Notes: generated from the sequence alone by a model not told the origin. Shown: positions 51,138-60,311, counted from the first letter of the stretch. The stretch is DNA of 64,000 bases from UBA2862 sp045658005 (GCA_045658005.1 JAZOUD010000163.1:1-64000), one strand, 5' to 3'. Program-made: numbers and translations.

Positions 51138-51929
51138 TCACTTCCCGTACAGCTGATACAGCAGCCAGCGCACCGTCCGGCAGGGCAGCAGGCTGTCCAG
51201 CAGCACCAGGAACTTATAGGACAGGCCGATGGCGTAGAAGGGCTTGACCCGCCCCTGCTTCAGCGCCACCCGCGCGATGGTCTTCGCGGCCCCCTCCGGT
51301 CGCATGCCGTTCTGCTCGTCCTTCTCCATCTTCGCCACCGAGGCGCTGATGCGCCCGCCGTAGACGTCGTCGCCCTCGACGCTCTTCTTCCGGGCGGCAG
51401 TGAAGCCGGTGCGGATGTCGCCGGGCATCACGCTGGTCACCTGGATGCCGAAGGGGGCCACCTCGTTGTACAGGGCCATGGTCAGCGCGCGCACCGCCGC
51501 CTTGGAGATGGAATACCAGGCCTGGAAGGGGATGGCGAACACCCCCGCCACGCTGCTGATGTTCACGATCCGGCCGGAGCCGGCCCTGCGCATGTGGGGC
51601 AGCGCGGCGCGGATGGCGTTGTCCATGCCGAAAAGGTTGACCTCCATCAGCCGGTGGGCGTCGGCGGGGTCGGTGAATTCCATCGCCCCGGAGATGCCGA
51701 AGCCGGCGTTGTTGATCAGTATGTCGATGCGGCCCTCCCGCTCGAACACGGCGTCCGTGGCGGCCTTCACCGCCGCGCCGTCGGTCACGTCCACGCTGCG
51801 GTGCCAGGGGTCCTCCGGGGAAGGGCGGCGGCTGAACTCATACACCGTGCAGCCCTGTTCCCGCAGCAGCCGGGCCGTGGCCCGGCCGATGCCGCTCGAG
51901 CCGCCGGTGAGTATGACGACCTTGTCCAT
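51138..51929 (-). CDS. Short-chain dehydrogenase/reductase
   Basis: This 263-residue SDR has the Rossmann glycine motif TGGSSGIGRA near residue 8 and NNAGFG near residue 80. The catalytic serine is in NISSVAG, with the Y-x-x-x-K pair in YSISKAAV near residue 150. It is NAD(P)-dependent; the substrate is unknown. GGAGG lies eight bases before the ATG at 51929, and a longer frame beginning at 52004 has no ribosome site. It is divergent from the MotA/ZorA-like operon. Confidence 0.9.
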   Translation of the reverse strand: MDKVVILTGGSSGIGRATARLLREQGCTVYEFSRRPSPEDPWHRSVDVTDGAAVKAATDAVFEREGRIDILINNAGFGISGAMEFTDPADAHRLMEVNLFGMDNAIRAALPHMRRAGSGRIVNISSVAGVFAIPFQAWYSISKAAVRALTMALYNEVAPFGIQVTSVMPGDIRTGFTAARKKSVEGDDVYGGRISASVAKMEKDEQNGMRPEGAAKTIARVALKQGRVKPFYAIGLSYKFLVLLDSLLPCRTVRWLLYQLYGK

Positions 51930-52211
51930 CTGTGTTGCCTCCATTGGCTGTGCCGGTTGATCCCTTCCATTATACACGAAACCGGGGCAAAAGTGAACCG
52001 CCATTTGTCATTATTTAGTCAACTTTTCTACGCACGGATACACGATTGTGATGCTATACTGATATTTGAATAAGTATGCTTGGGGTACGAGACCCGTTGC
52101 CCCGTTGACATAATATGGAACCGCCGGGGCGCGCGCTGCGTCCAATGGCGGACGACGCAGGCGCCCGGCCCGGGGCCGCCGGGGGTGCGCCTGCCCGACC
52201 GGGAGGTGCCT

Positions 52212-53702
52212 ATGAACTTCTTTCAGTCCTTCTTTCAGAACGCCCTCAGCGGCGTATCGAACCTGGTGGTCTACATCGCCATCGTGGTGCTCTTCGTGGT
52301 GGGCCTGGTGCGCTGCATCGCGCCGGTGGTGCACACCCGGGGCACGCTGCGCCGGGCCATCCGCAGCATTCGCTCCCAGGGGGACAAGAAATACGCTTGG
52401 CAGCAGGACGATTTCCTGGGCAAGGGCGCGCTGTATCCCCACTGGAGCGAGTACCTGAACAACCTGTTCTTCGCCGATGGCGTTTATCACAACGCCAGCA
52501 ACGTGGAGGACTATATCAATGAAGAGACCGTCATGTACGGCCCCGGCCGGGCGTCCTTCGCCGAGTCGCTGCCCGGGCTGATGACCTCGCTGGGCTTCCT
52601 GGGCACGCTGATCGGCCTGGCCCAGGGCCTCTCCGGCTTCAACATGAGCGACTCCGCCGCGGTGCAGCAGTCCATCGTCACGCTGATCCCCGGCATGCGC
52701 TACGCCTTCACCACGTCCATATTCGGCGTGGTGGGCAGCGTGCTGTTCACGCTGATCACCAGGGCGGTCTACGGCTCCAGCGAGCACACGCTGAAGGAGT
52801 TCTACGGGGCCATGAGCCGCCACGCCGGCGTGCTGAGCGTGGACCCGATGACCCAGATCGCCATCTACCAGCAGGAGCAGACCGCCCTGATCCAGACCAT
52901 GGCCAAGGACCTGAACGGCGCCTTCACCGAAAACATGGCCGCCGCCGTCCGCGACGCCGTCGAGCCGCTGAACCAGTCCTTCAAGAGCTTCGTCAACGTC
53001 TCCACCAAGGAACAGATGCGCTTCATGGACGCGGTGATGCAGCGCTTCGCCGACCGGCTGGACGAGACCATGCGGGGCCGGCTGCAGCGCTTCGGCGAGG
53101 TGCTGGACGAGACCAGCCGCCAGCAGCAGGAGAGCTGCGTGGTGGTGCGGGCGTCGCTGGCCGGGGCGAAGAGCGCCCTCGAGGACCTGCAGAAGATGCA
53201 GCAGCTCTCCCAGGAGACGCTCAAGGGCATGTCGGATTACGTTCGCCAGCTCAACGAGTCCAGCCGCCAGGCTGACGTGAACCTGGTGAACATGGCAGAT
53301 GCCGTGGATAAGATGGAGCAGGTCTCCCGCCAGCAGAACAGCTACCTGAAGACGGTCAGCTCGATGCAGGCCGACCTGAGCCGCATCGTGGACGCCATGC
53401 AGAAGGCCACCGCCGACCTGCGGTCCTCTGCCGCCAGCATCGAAAAGGTGCACATCCAGGCCAACCGGCAGCTTCAGGACGAGTTCAACAGCACCATGGA
53501 CGCCTACCGCGACTATGTCAACCAGTTCACCCAGCGGGTGGATTACCTGGCTTCGAACATCGCCTCCGCGGTGCAGGGCCTGCCCGACGCGGTCTCCGAC
53601 GTCAACAACCGCTTCCTGGACCAGGTGGACCGCCTGACCGACGCCATGGTCCAGGCCCAGCAGGCCCTGGAAGACACGGCGGACCGCTTATATCGACAAT
53701 AA
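52212..53702 (+). CDS. MotA/TolQ/ExbB-family channel protein with long tail (ZorA-like)
   Basis: In this 496-residue protein TM1 is at about residues 18-38, TM2 at 119-142 and TM3 at 158-186. The segment PGLMTSLGFLGTLIGLAQGL followed by LIPGMRYAFTTSIFGVVGS is the MotA/TolQ/ZorA channel core. Residues 190-496 form a long, mostly helical, Gln- and Asp-rich tail that should extend into the cytoplasm, as in ZorA. GGGAGGTG lies just before the ATG at 52212. The MotB-like gene follows after 18 bases. No ZorC, ZorD or ZorE gene is adjacent, so defence function is not established. An extended -10 is at 52052-52060. Confidence 0.8.
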   Translation: MNFFQSFFQNALSGVSNLVVYIAIVVLFVVGLVRCIAPVVHTRGTLRRAIRSIRSQGDKKYAWQQDDFLGKGALYPHWSEYLNNLFFADGVYHNASNVEDYINEETVMYGPGRASFAESLPGLMTSLGFLGTLIGLAQGLSGFNMSDSAAVQQSIVTLIPGMRYAFTTSIFGVVGSVLFTLITRAVYGSSEHTLKEFYGAMSRHAGVLSVDPMTQIAIYQQEQTALIQTMAKDLNGAFTENMAAAVRDAVEPLNQSFKSFVNVSTKEQMRFMDAVMQRFADRLDETMRGRLQRFGEVLDETSRQQQESCVVVRASLAGAKSALEDLQKMQQLSQETLKGMSDYVRQLNESSRQADVNLVNMADAVDKMEQVSRQQNSYLKTVSSMQADLSRIVDAMQKATADLRSSAASIEKVHIQANRQLQDEFNSTMDAYRDYVNQFTQRVDYLASNIASAVQGLPDAVSDVNNRFLDQVDRLTDAMVQAQQALEDTADRLYRQ

Positions 53703-53720
53703 CCGAAAGGGGGTTTGCCC

Positions 53721-54740
53721 ATGCGCAGCACACGCGCCCACACCCATCGCCGGGTGAGCAACAACGGCGTGCAGTGGCTCAGCTTTTCAGACCTGATGAG
53801 CGCCCTTTTGCTGATATTCATACTGATCATGTTCTACATCATGTACCAGTATTTTGATATGTACGAAATCAACATGGCGGAGATCGCCCGCCAGCAGTAC
53901 GACCTGGACCAGGCCAACGCCAGCCTGGAGGAGCAGAAGACCAAGCTGAGCGAATCCGAGACCCAGCTGATCGCCCAGCAGATCCGCCTGGAGGCCGCCC
54001 AGCGGGGGCTGGAGGACGCCCAGAGCGTGCTGGCCAGCCAGCAGGAGGCGCTGAGCAAGGCCCAGTCGCTGGTGCAGGAAAAGGAGGACGAGATCGCCGC
54101 CCAGAAGGAGCAGCTGGACGCGCTGAGCGTACAGCTGGGCGCCCAGCAGACCCAGATCGACCAGCAGCAAAAAGTGTTGGAGGATCAGCAGATGCAGATC
54201 GAGGCCCTGGTGGGCCTGCGCACACGCATCATATCGTCGCTGTCCAGCGCCCTGAAGGGCGCCAGCATCCAGGCCCAGGTGGACCCGGCCAACGGCGCCA
54301 TCGCCCTGGAATCCGACGTGATGTTCGAGCTGGGCAGCTATGACCTTTCCGAGCGGGGCGAGCGCTTCATCGACCGCTTCCTGCCCGTGTACCTGGACGT
54401 GCTGTTCTCCGAGGAATACGAAAACTACGTGTCGGAGATCCTCATCGAGGGCCACACCGATTCCCTGGGCACCTACCTGGACAACCTGGCCCTGTCCCAG
54501 CAGCGCGCGCTGGCGGTGGCGTCCTACGTGCTGGACGACGATTACCGGGGTATCAGCGCCGCCCAGAAGCGCCGGCTGCGCGAGGTGGTGACCGCCAACG
54601 GGCGCTCCTTCAGCGATCCGGTGCTGGACGCCAACGGCTTCGAGGACATGGACGCCTCCCGCCGCGTGGTGTTCAAGTTCCGCTTGACCGACGAGCAGAT
54701 GATCCAGCAGCTGAAGTCCATACTGGAGGAAAACGATTAG
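53721..54740 (+). CDS. MotB/ZorB-like protein with OmpA domain
   Basis: This 339-residue protein has a short cytoplasmic N-terminus and one TM at about residues 22-42 containing D24 in SFSDLMSA, which aligns with the ion-binding aspartate of MotB. A coiled coil of about 110 residues follows (Gln/Glu-rich, 50-165). The C-terminus is an OmpA/MotB peptidoglycan-binding domain with EGHTDS at 243-248 and LALSQQRALAVASYVL. ZorB and MotB have shorter linkers, so the long coil may span a thick wall (inference). It should assemble with the preceding protein as an ion-driven complex. The ATG at 53721 follows AAGGGGG by seven bases. Confidence 0.82.
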   Translation: MRSTRAHTHRRVSNNGVQWLSFSDLMSALLLIFILIMFYIMYQYFDMYEINMAEIARQQYDLDQANASLEEQKTKLSESETQLIAQQIRLEAAQRGLEDAQSVLASQQEALSKAQSLVQEKEDEIAAQKEQLDALSVQLGAQQTQIDQQQKVLEDQQMQIEALVGLRTRIISSLSSALKGASIQAQVDPANGAIALESDVMFELGSYDLSERGERFIDRFLPVYLDVLFSEEYENYVSEILIEGHTDSLGTYLDNLALSQQRALAVASYVLDDDYRGISAAQKRRLREVVTANGRSFSDPVLDANGFEDMDASRRVVFKFRLTDEQMIQQLKSILEEND

Positions 54741-54763
54741 CATAAGACAGGAGTAGTGTTACC

Positions 54764-55327
54764 TTGCTGTACTTCCGAAGACTGATCTGGTTTATCGCCT
54801 CGCGGATGCTGCTCGTCTGCGTGCTGCTGGGCATGCTGGTGTGCGGCTTCTTCATGGCCATGAACGGCGCGAACATCTACGTGGTGCTCAACGAGGGCAT
54901 GGAAAAGCGGGTGGACGTCATACTCACCCGCCAGCAGGCCGCGGAGCTGAACAAGTACTTTCACGCCGATTTCCTGATGGCCGACACCGCCCTGGAGGGG
55001 GCGCTGAACGGCAGCAGCGCCTATTCGGATTACAACATCACGGGCTTTGAATACGACCTGACCATCGAAAAGCTGTGGGCCTGGCCCTGGGACGCCTATG
55101 CCAACTGCACCGTGGTCGAGCGCGTGCCGACCATCACCGGCAGCGTCATCTCCAGCCGCCGCAGCGAGGTCTCCGAGCGCATTCCCCGCTGGCAGGGCGG
55201 CCGCTACGACATCACGCTGGTGAAGACCGGCGGCCAGTGGAAGATCGTCGGCATGCAGCAAAAGACCGTCCTCGTCGAGCCCGAGGTGGACAACGACGGG
55301 CTGGAGACGGAGGTGCTGGTGCAGTAA
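54764..55327 (+). CDS. Single-pass membrane protein of the ZorAB-like operon, unknown function
   Basis: In this 187-residue protein a hydrophobic segment at about residues 8-33 (FIASRMLLVCVLLGMLVCGF) anchors it. The rest is predicted outside and contains several beta-like strands with aromatic residues and a WKIVGMQQKTVLV end. No family is recognised. It starts with TTG ten bases after AGGAG, 23 bases after the MotB-like stop, and 26 bases before mnmA, so it is likely co-transcribed with both. It may be an accessory subunit of the channel pair. Confidence 0.75.
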   Translation: MLYFRRLIWFIASRMLLVCVLLGMLVCGFFMAMNGANIYVVLNEGMEKRVDVILTRQQAAELNKYFHADFLMADTALEGALNGSSAYSDYNITGFEYDLTIEKLWAWPWDAYANCTVVERVPTITGSVISSRRSEVSERIPRWQGGRYDITLVKTGGQWKIVGMQQKTVLVEPEVDNDGLETEVLVQ

Positions 55328-55353
55328 CATCAGAATTGAACCAAGGAGGCATC

Positions 55354-56418
55354 ATGCGCGTAGTCGTGGGCATGTCGGGCGGCGTGGACAGTTCGGTCGC
55401 CGCGCTGCTGATGAAGCGCGCCGGTCACGAGGTGATCGGCGTGTTCATGAAGAACTGGGAGGAAAAGGACGAAAACGGCGTGTGCACCAGCGAGCGGGAC
55501 TGGGCGGACGTCCGGCAGGTGTGCGAGGCGCTGGATATTCCCTATTATTCCGTCAACTTCGCCAAGCAGTACCGGGAGCGGGTGTTTGAGCACTTCCTGT
55601 CGGAATACCGCAAGGGGCGCACGCCCAACCCGGACGTGCTGTGCAACCGGGAGATCAAGTTCAGCGTGTTCCTGGATTTTGCCGAGCAGCTGGGGGCCGA
55701 GAAGCTGGTCACCGGCCACTTTGCGAACATCGACTGCGTGAACGGCGAATACCGGCTGCTCCGGGCGGCGGACGAGAACAAGGACCAGACCTATTTCCTG
55801 TATATGCTGGGCCAGCGGGCGCTTTCAAAGGCGCTGTTCCCGGTGGGCAACCTGACCAAGGGCCAGATCCGCCAGATCGCCCGCGAGGCCGGGCTGCCCG
55901 TCAGCGAGAAGAAGGATTCCACGGGGGTGTGCTTCATCGGCGAGCGCAATTTCAAGCAGTTCCTCTCCGGCTTCCTCCCCGCGCAGCCGGGGGACATGGT
56001 CACTCCCGACGGCAGGGTCGTGGGACGCCACGACGGGCTGATGTACTACACCCTCGGCCAGCGCCGGGGGCTGGGCATCGGCGGTGGGGGCAACGGCCAG
56101 CGCTGGTTTGTGCTGGGCAAGGACCTGGAGCACAACCGGCTGATCGTCAGCCAGGGCGAGGACGACGCGCTGTTCAGCTTAAGCGTCACGGGCTCGGAGC
56201 TGACGTGGCTGGCGGAGCGCCCGCCGGCGGCGGAGGGCGAGCCCCTGGACTGCCAGGTGCGGCTGCGCCACCGCCAGCCGCTGCAGGACTGCCGGCTGAC
56301 GCTCTCAGGCGGCAGGGCCCACATGGCGTTCGCCACCCCACAGCGAGCGGTTACCCCGGGGCAGTCGGCGGTGTTCTATCAGGGTCAGGTGTGCCTGGGC
56401 GGCGCGATCGTGGATTGA
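55354..56418 (+). CDS. mnmA: tRNA-specific 2-thiouridylase MnmA
   Basis: This 354-residue protein makes 2-thiouridine at U34 of Lys, Glu and Gln tRNAs. The PP-loop GMSGGVDSS is at about residues 6-14. The two catalytic cysteines are in NPDVLCNREIKF near residue 100 and in DSTGVCFIGERNF near residue 195. The C-terminal beta-barrel is complete. AAGGAGG lies five bases before the ATG; the frame continues further upstream inside the previous gene but out of register with a start. It follows the three ZorAB-like genes on the same strand. Confidence 0.95.
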   Translation: MRVVVGMSGGVDSSVAALLMKRAGHEVIGVFMKNWEEKDENGVCTSERDWADVRQVCEALDIPYYSVNFAKQYRERVFEHFLSEYRKGRTPNPDVLCNREIKFSVFLDFAEQLGAEKLVTGHFANIDCVNGEYRLLRAADENKDQTYFLYMLGQRALSKALFPVGNLTKGQIRQIAREAGLPVSEKKDSTGVCFIGERNFKQFLSGFLPAQPGDMVTPDGRVVGRHDGLMYYTLGQRRGLGIGGGGNGQRWFVLGKDLEHNRLIVSQGEDDALFSLSVTGSELTWLAERPPAAEGEPLDCQVRLRHRQPLQDCRLTLSGGRAHMAFATPQRAVTPGQSAVFYQGQVCLGGAIVD

Positions 56419-56449
56419 TACATTAATTCGACAAAATGCCGCGAAGACC

Positions 56450-56479
56450 TTGTTAAGTACAGCCCATTCATGCTATAAT
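56450..56479 (+). promoter_or_regulatory. Promoter of the coiled-coil protein gene
   Basis: TTGTTA, an 18-base spacer and TATAAT preceded by TGC (extended -10). It lies in the 93-base gap after mnmA. Confidence 0.65.
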
Positions 56480-56511
56480 AAAATCAGATATATTTACAGG
56501 GAGGCCGTGTT

Positions 56512-58443
56512 ATGAATTCCAAAGGCAAAGTGTGGCAAATCGTGCTGCTGGTGCTGCTGGTGCTCGCCATCATCGCGATACTGTTTTTCAACAGCAAGCT
56601 GAACGCCAGCAAGGAATCCCTCTCCTCCACGCAGGCCCAGCTGGCGGAGGAACAGAACAATTCCGCGACGCTCCAGGCGGATCTGGATGCGGCCAAGGCC
56701 CAGTATGAGGATGTCAGCGCCCAGCTGGCGGAGGCAAAGACCCAGGCCGAGACGCTGACCGCCCAGGTGGAGAGCGGCGAGGCGACCAATCAACAGCTCC
56801 AGGCGGACCTGACCGCCGCCAACGAGCAGGTGACCCGGCTGGAGGCCGAGGCGGCTGAGACGAAGGCCAAGGTGACCGAGCTGGAGGGCCTGGTCAGCCA
56901 GAAAGACGCGGCCATCGGAGAATTGAACGCGTCGACTGCTGAAAAGGACACGGCCATCGAGGAGCTGAACGCTGCGGTTACCGAGAAGGACACGGCCATC
57001 GAGGAGCTGAACGCTGCGGTTACCGAGAAGGACGCGGCCATCGAGGGGCTGAACACCGCAATCGCGGAAAAGGAAGCGGCCATCAAAGGGCTGAACACCG
57101 CAATCGCGCAGAAGGACGCGGCCATCAAGGAGCTGAACGCCTCGGTTGCTGAAAAGGAGGCGGCCATCGAGGGGCTGAACGCCGCAATCGCGGAGAAGGA
57201 AGCGGCCATCGAGGGGCTGAACGCCGGCGCGCAGGCGGCAAACGCGGCGGACGCCTCCGGCATGGTGTTCGACTCTGTACCGGAATCGGGGGTCGAAGCC
57301 GGAGGGAAGTTCGGGACCGATAAGGAAGCGGAGCCCGGTTACGAGCCGGAAGCTGAGCCCGCGCCCGGGAAGGAAGCGGAGCCCGTCTCTGAAGCCCCGA
57401 CGGCGGAGGACAAGGCCAGGGAGGCAGAGGAAGAGGCGGCGCTTGAGACGGCAGCCGCAGACCTGGAGCGCGCGATCGTGACGGTCGCCGGCCTTCAGAC
57501 CCAGGCGGAGAACGTCCCCGAGGCCGTCGCCGATATCGACCTGGACGCGGTTCGGGATCAGATGACGGCCATCGTGGAGGACAACTCCGATAACACCACG
57601 GACGCGGCGCGCATCGAAGCGCTGATCGCCCTGCGCGAGAGCCTGGAGGCGGCATTGCCGGAGGCCGAACAGGCCGTTGTGGATGCCCAGGCCCGGCTGG
57701 ATGCCGCCGACGCCGAGCTGGAGCGCCTCACCGCCCAGCTGCTGGAAAAGGCGGAGGATATCGTCACGCTGAATGAGCTCAATGAGGTGCTGGACGCCCA
57801 GGCCGCGAGCGACGCCGCGAAGCTGGAGGCGCTGATGGAACAGCTGGCCCAGGCCGAGGCCGATCTCGAAGCCCGTCAGCAGGCGCTGGAGGCGGTCGAG
57901 GCCCAGGCAAAGGCCGATGAGGAGGCCCACCAGAAGGCCCTTGAGGACGCCAGGACCGAATACGAGGAGAGCCTGGCCCAGGCCGAGGCTGAAACCCAGA
58001 CCCAGAAGGCGGCGCTGGAGGAGGCCCAGGCCGAGCTCCAGAGCCAGAAGGAAGCGATGGAGGACGCCCAGGCCGAATATGAGAGCAGCCTGGCCGAGGC
58101 GGAGGCCTACAAGGTGGAGCGCGCGCCTGAAAACGGCGAGGCCCACCTGTCCACCGAGGTGGACAGCGACATCCAGGTGGCTGCCGACGGCGTCACCGTC
58201 GATTGCCAGTATACCAACAACGACGCCAGCGGCAACACGGTCGCCGTAGCACTGGTGGTGGACGGGGAGACGGTGTACACCGGCGCCCTGAAGCCGGGCG
58301 AGTCCATCGACGGCATCACCCTCGACAAGCCCCTCGCTTCGGGCAGCTATGAGGCGATGGTCGTCACCACCGTCAAGGATGACGCCGGCGAGACCGTGAT
58401 GACCACCCGCGTGCCCGTGACGATCAGCGTGGCGGCGGAATGA
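56512..58443 (+). CDS. Membrane-anchored coiled-coil repeat protein
   Basis: This 643-residue protein has one N-terminal TM (residues about 8-27, VWQIVLLVLLVLAIIAILFF). A long coiled coil covers residues about 30-240, with eight tandem 14-residue units (consensus EKDAAIEELNAAIA) at about 130-241. A proline/glutamate-rich spacer follows, then a second coiled coil at about 300-530 and a beta-rich C-terminal domain (about 535-643, VTVDCQYTNNDAS, VALVVDGETVY) that looks like an immunoglobulin-like fold. Function is unknown; a structural or wall-spanning role is plausible. GGAGG precedes the ATG. Confidence 0.8.
   Translation: MNSKGKVWQIVLLVLLVLAIIAILFFNSKLNASKESLSSTQAQLAEEQNNSATLQADLDAAKAQYEDVSAQLAEAKTQAETLTAQVESGEATNQQLQADLTAANEQVTRLEAEAAETKAKVTELEGLVSQKDAAIGELNASTAEKDTAIEELNAAVTEKDTAIEELNAAVTEKDAAIEGLNTAIAEKEAAIKGLNTAIAQKDAAIKELNASVAEKEAAIEGLNAAIAEKEAAIEGLNAGAQAANAADASGMVFDSVPESGVEAGGKFGTDKEAEPGYEPEAEPAPGKEAEPVSEAPTAEDKAREAEEEAALETAAADLERAIVTVAGLQTQAENVPEAVADIDLDAVRDQMTAIVEDNSDNTTDAARIEALIALRESLEAALPEAEQAVVDAQARLDAADAELERLTAQLLEKAEDIVTLNELNEVLDAQAASDAAKLEALMEQLAQAEADLEARQQALEAVEAQAKADEEAHQKALEDARTEYEESLAQAEAETQTQKAALEEAQAELQSQKEAMEDAQAEYESSLAEAEAYKVERAPENGEAHLSTEVDSDIQVAADGVTVDCQYTNNDASGNTVAVALVVDGETVYTGALKPGESIDGITLDKPLASGSYEAMVVTTVKDDAGETVMTTRVPVTISVAAE
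56899..57234 (+). repeat. 42-bp tandem repeats inside the coiled-coil gene
   Basis: Eight consecutive 42-base units encode two heptads each. Units two and three are nearly identical at the DNA level (GAGAAGGACACGGCC start), suggesting recent expansion. The unit is a multiple of three, so copy changes keep the frame. Confidence 0.8.
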
Positions 58444-58454
58444 CCGATATATGT

Positions 58455-58499
58455 CCAAAGACAATCGCCCCCTGTTCGCAGGGGACGATTGTCTTTTGG
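58455..58499. terminator. Terminator after the coiled-coil gene
   Basis: CCAAAGACAATCG pairs with CGATTGTCTTTTGG around CCCCTG/CAGGGG with a TTCG loop. The U-run lies within the 3' arm. It separates the coiled-coil gene from the WG-repeat gene. Confidence 0.8.
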
Positions 58500-58555
58500 C
58501 GGCGGCGCATTGCCGATGGCTTCGGATAACCGCACAAAAAACTGCGTGGATGTCG

Positions 58556-58584
58556 TTGACAGATCATTAGAATAATGATAAAAT
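58556..58584 (+). promoter_or_regulatory. Promoter of the WG-repeat gene
   Basis: A perfect TTGACA, a 17-base spacer and TAAAAT lie about 32 bases before the start. Confidence 0.8.
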
Positions 58585-58616
58585 GACATTAATATCAAGT
58601 GTGGGGAGGGTTTATC

Positions 58617-60197
58617 ATGCTCAAGCGGTTTTTCATTCTCTTGCTGGCGGTCCTGTTGGTCGCCGTGTCCATTCCGGTTCTGGCCGAGACCCAGGTGCGC
58701 ACTGTCAAGGCCAAGGACATCCAGATCAGCAAGCAGACCGATGTGCTGATCGTTAAGGAGGAAGGGTCAGATTACTATAAGCTGACCACAGTGGACGGAC
58801 AGGATCTGACGGGCGCGATCTATTCCAGCATCAACGCGGTTTACGACTATCCCATGTTCAAGGTCAGTGCCCGCAGCTCGGTGGATGGTGTGCACGACGA
58901 GGGCTTGCTGGATGCCCAGGGAAAGGTGATCATACCGACCGAGTACGCCGACATCGCGGTGTTCTCGGATCGTTGGCAGGCAGGCGTCAAGCTGGTGCCC
59001 TCCAATGCGGACGACAAGGACTATACGTTTACCAACTACTCCACCGACGAGAAGACGTTCCATAGGATAGACACCGTGGATTTCTTCTTCGACGGTCAGA
59101 AGGTGGGTACACTGAAACGCTCCGAATACGGCGAGAACTATGCCACAGCGCACGGCGCTTACATCTGCGTCAACAACCGCAGCAAGGAGTACGTCTACTA
59201 CAACAGCCGCATGGAAAAGTCTCCGTATAAGTCGAACTACAGCGGCGAGTATGACAATCAGTACAAGAACGGCAAGAACATCTATTACCATCAGGGCAGC
59301 GGTCAGGTCGCCTTTACCGAAGGCTGCACGCTGCAGCCGGACGAGGTGGACAATCCGTACCTGTACGACAGGGGCGTGCTCTACGGCCTGCAGGGACAGA
59401 CGATATTCAAACCGGCACAGAATTATGATTATATTCGCGACTTTGTCGACGGCTATGCCCCGGTATCCATGAACCGGTACTACGGAGTGATCGACGAGCA
59501 GGGCAACGAGGTCATACCGGTGGAATACGATGAGCTGAGCTACAATTTCCCGGTGAAGTACGGCTATATCGGCGCTGTCAAGGACGGCAAGTTCGGCTTC
59601 CTGGACCTGCATGGCAATGTCACATGTGATTTCACGTACAGCAAGGAGATCGTCAATGATAGGGGCACTTTTGCCACGATCACGAACCTGGACGGCACCA
59701 CCATCGTGCTCAGTGCCGTTGTGGGCGAGCTGCCCGAACACTATGCCGAGGTGGATATTCAGGGCTACAACGGCTGCCTTGCCTTTGTCGCCGAGAATTT
59801 GAACGGAGAAAAGGGCGTCGTGGACATCTACGGCAACACGGTGGTTCCCTTCAGCGAGGACAACAGCTATATCTACGTCAATATTGACGCGACTGTCGCC
59901 GTGGTCAGCCTGGGAAGCCATGAATACCGTATCTATCAGCTGGATATCCCCAATCCCGTGGAGCAGGCGCAGGCGGTGAACCAGACCGCGCCCCAGGAGC
60001 CTGCCGGGGCCCCGGCCGCGGAAGCCACTGAAGGATGGACCTGCGAGAACGGACATTCGGGCAATACCGGAAAGTTCTGCACCGAGTGCGGCGCGCCGGC
60101 CCCGGCGCAGAAGAGCGCCTGCGCGGCCTGCGGCTATGAATTTGAGGACGGCAATGTTCCGAAGTTCTGCCCCAACTGCGGCGCTGCGCAACAGTGA
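58617..60197 (+). CDS. Secreted WG-repeat protein with two C-terminal zinc ribbons
   Basis: This 526-residue protein has signal peptide MLKRFFILLLAVLLVAV...VLAET. Residues about 40-420 consist of WG-type repeats that form beta-strands (GLLDAQGKVIIPTEY, GVIDEQGNEVIPVEYDE, GFLDLHGNVTCDF). A Pro/Ala/Gln-rich linker leads to two cysteine motifs, CENGHSG..FCTECG and CAACGYEF..FCPNCG, which look like zinc ribbons. Such ribbons are normally cytoplasmic, so their place behind a signal peptide is odd. GGGGAGGG lies before the ATG at 58617. Confidence 0.83.
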   Translation: MLKRFFILLLAVLLVAVSIPVLAETQVRTVKAKDIQISKQTDVLIVKEEGSDYYKLTTVDGQDLTGAIYSSINAVYDYPMFKVSARSSVDGVHDEGLLDAQGKVIIPTEYADIAVFSDRWQAGVKLVPSNADDKDYTFTNYSTDEKTFHRIDTVDFFFDGQKVGTLKRSEYGENYATAHGAYICVNNRSKEYVYYNSRMEKSPYKSNYSGEYDNQYKNGKNIYYHQGSGQVAFTEGCTLQPDEVDNPYLYDRGVLYGLQGQTIFKPAQNYDYIRDFVDGYAPVSMNRYYGVIDEQGNEVIPVEYDELSYNFPVKYGYIGAVKDGKFGFLDLHGNVTCDFTYSKEIVNDRGTFATITNLDGTTIVLSAVVGELPEHYAEVDIQGYNGCLAFVAENLNGEKGVVDIYGNTVVPFSEDNSYIYVNIDATVAVVSLGSHEYRIYQLDIPNPVEQAQAVNQTAPQEPAGAPAAEATEGWTCENGHSGNTGKFCTECGAPAPAQKSACAACGYEFEDGNVPKFCPNCGAAQQ

Positions 60198-60256
60198 CAG
60201 GGAGACGCCCAAGGCCTGATGGTCAAATCATACGGATATACTGCGAATATACGGTT

Positions 60257-60283
60257 ACAGGGGCGGCGATGCGCCGCCCCTGT
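60257..60283 (+). terminator. Rho-independent terminator
   Basis: ACAGGGGCGGCG and CGCCGCCCCTGT form a perfect 12-bp stem with an ATG loop, followed by TGTTTTCTTTC. It ends the WG-repeat gene. Confidence 0.88.
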
Positions 60284-60311
60284 TGTTTTCTTTCATAAAT
60301 TGTGGTATGAT
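60283..60311 (+). promoter_or_regulatory. Promoter of larEBC
   Basis: TTGTTT, a 17-base spacer and TATGAT with TGG in front (extended -10). A second extended -10 (TGCTATGAT, 60325-60333) lies close by and could be used instead. Confidence 0.55.

Noticed and set aside
52212..54740. A complete Zorya defence system
   Set aside because: Only ZorA- and ZorB-like genes are present. The neighbours are a short-chain dehydrogenase, an unknown membrane protein and mnmA, with no ZorC, ZorD or ZorE.
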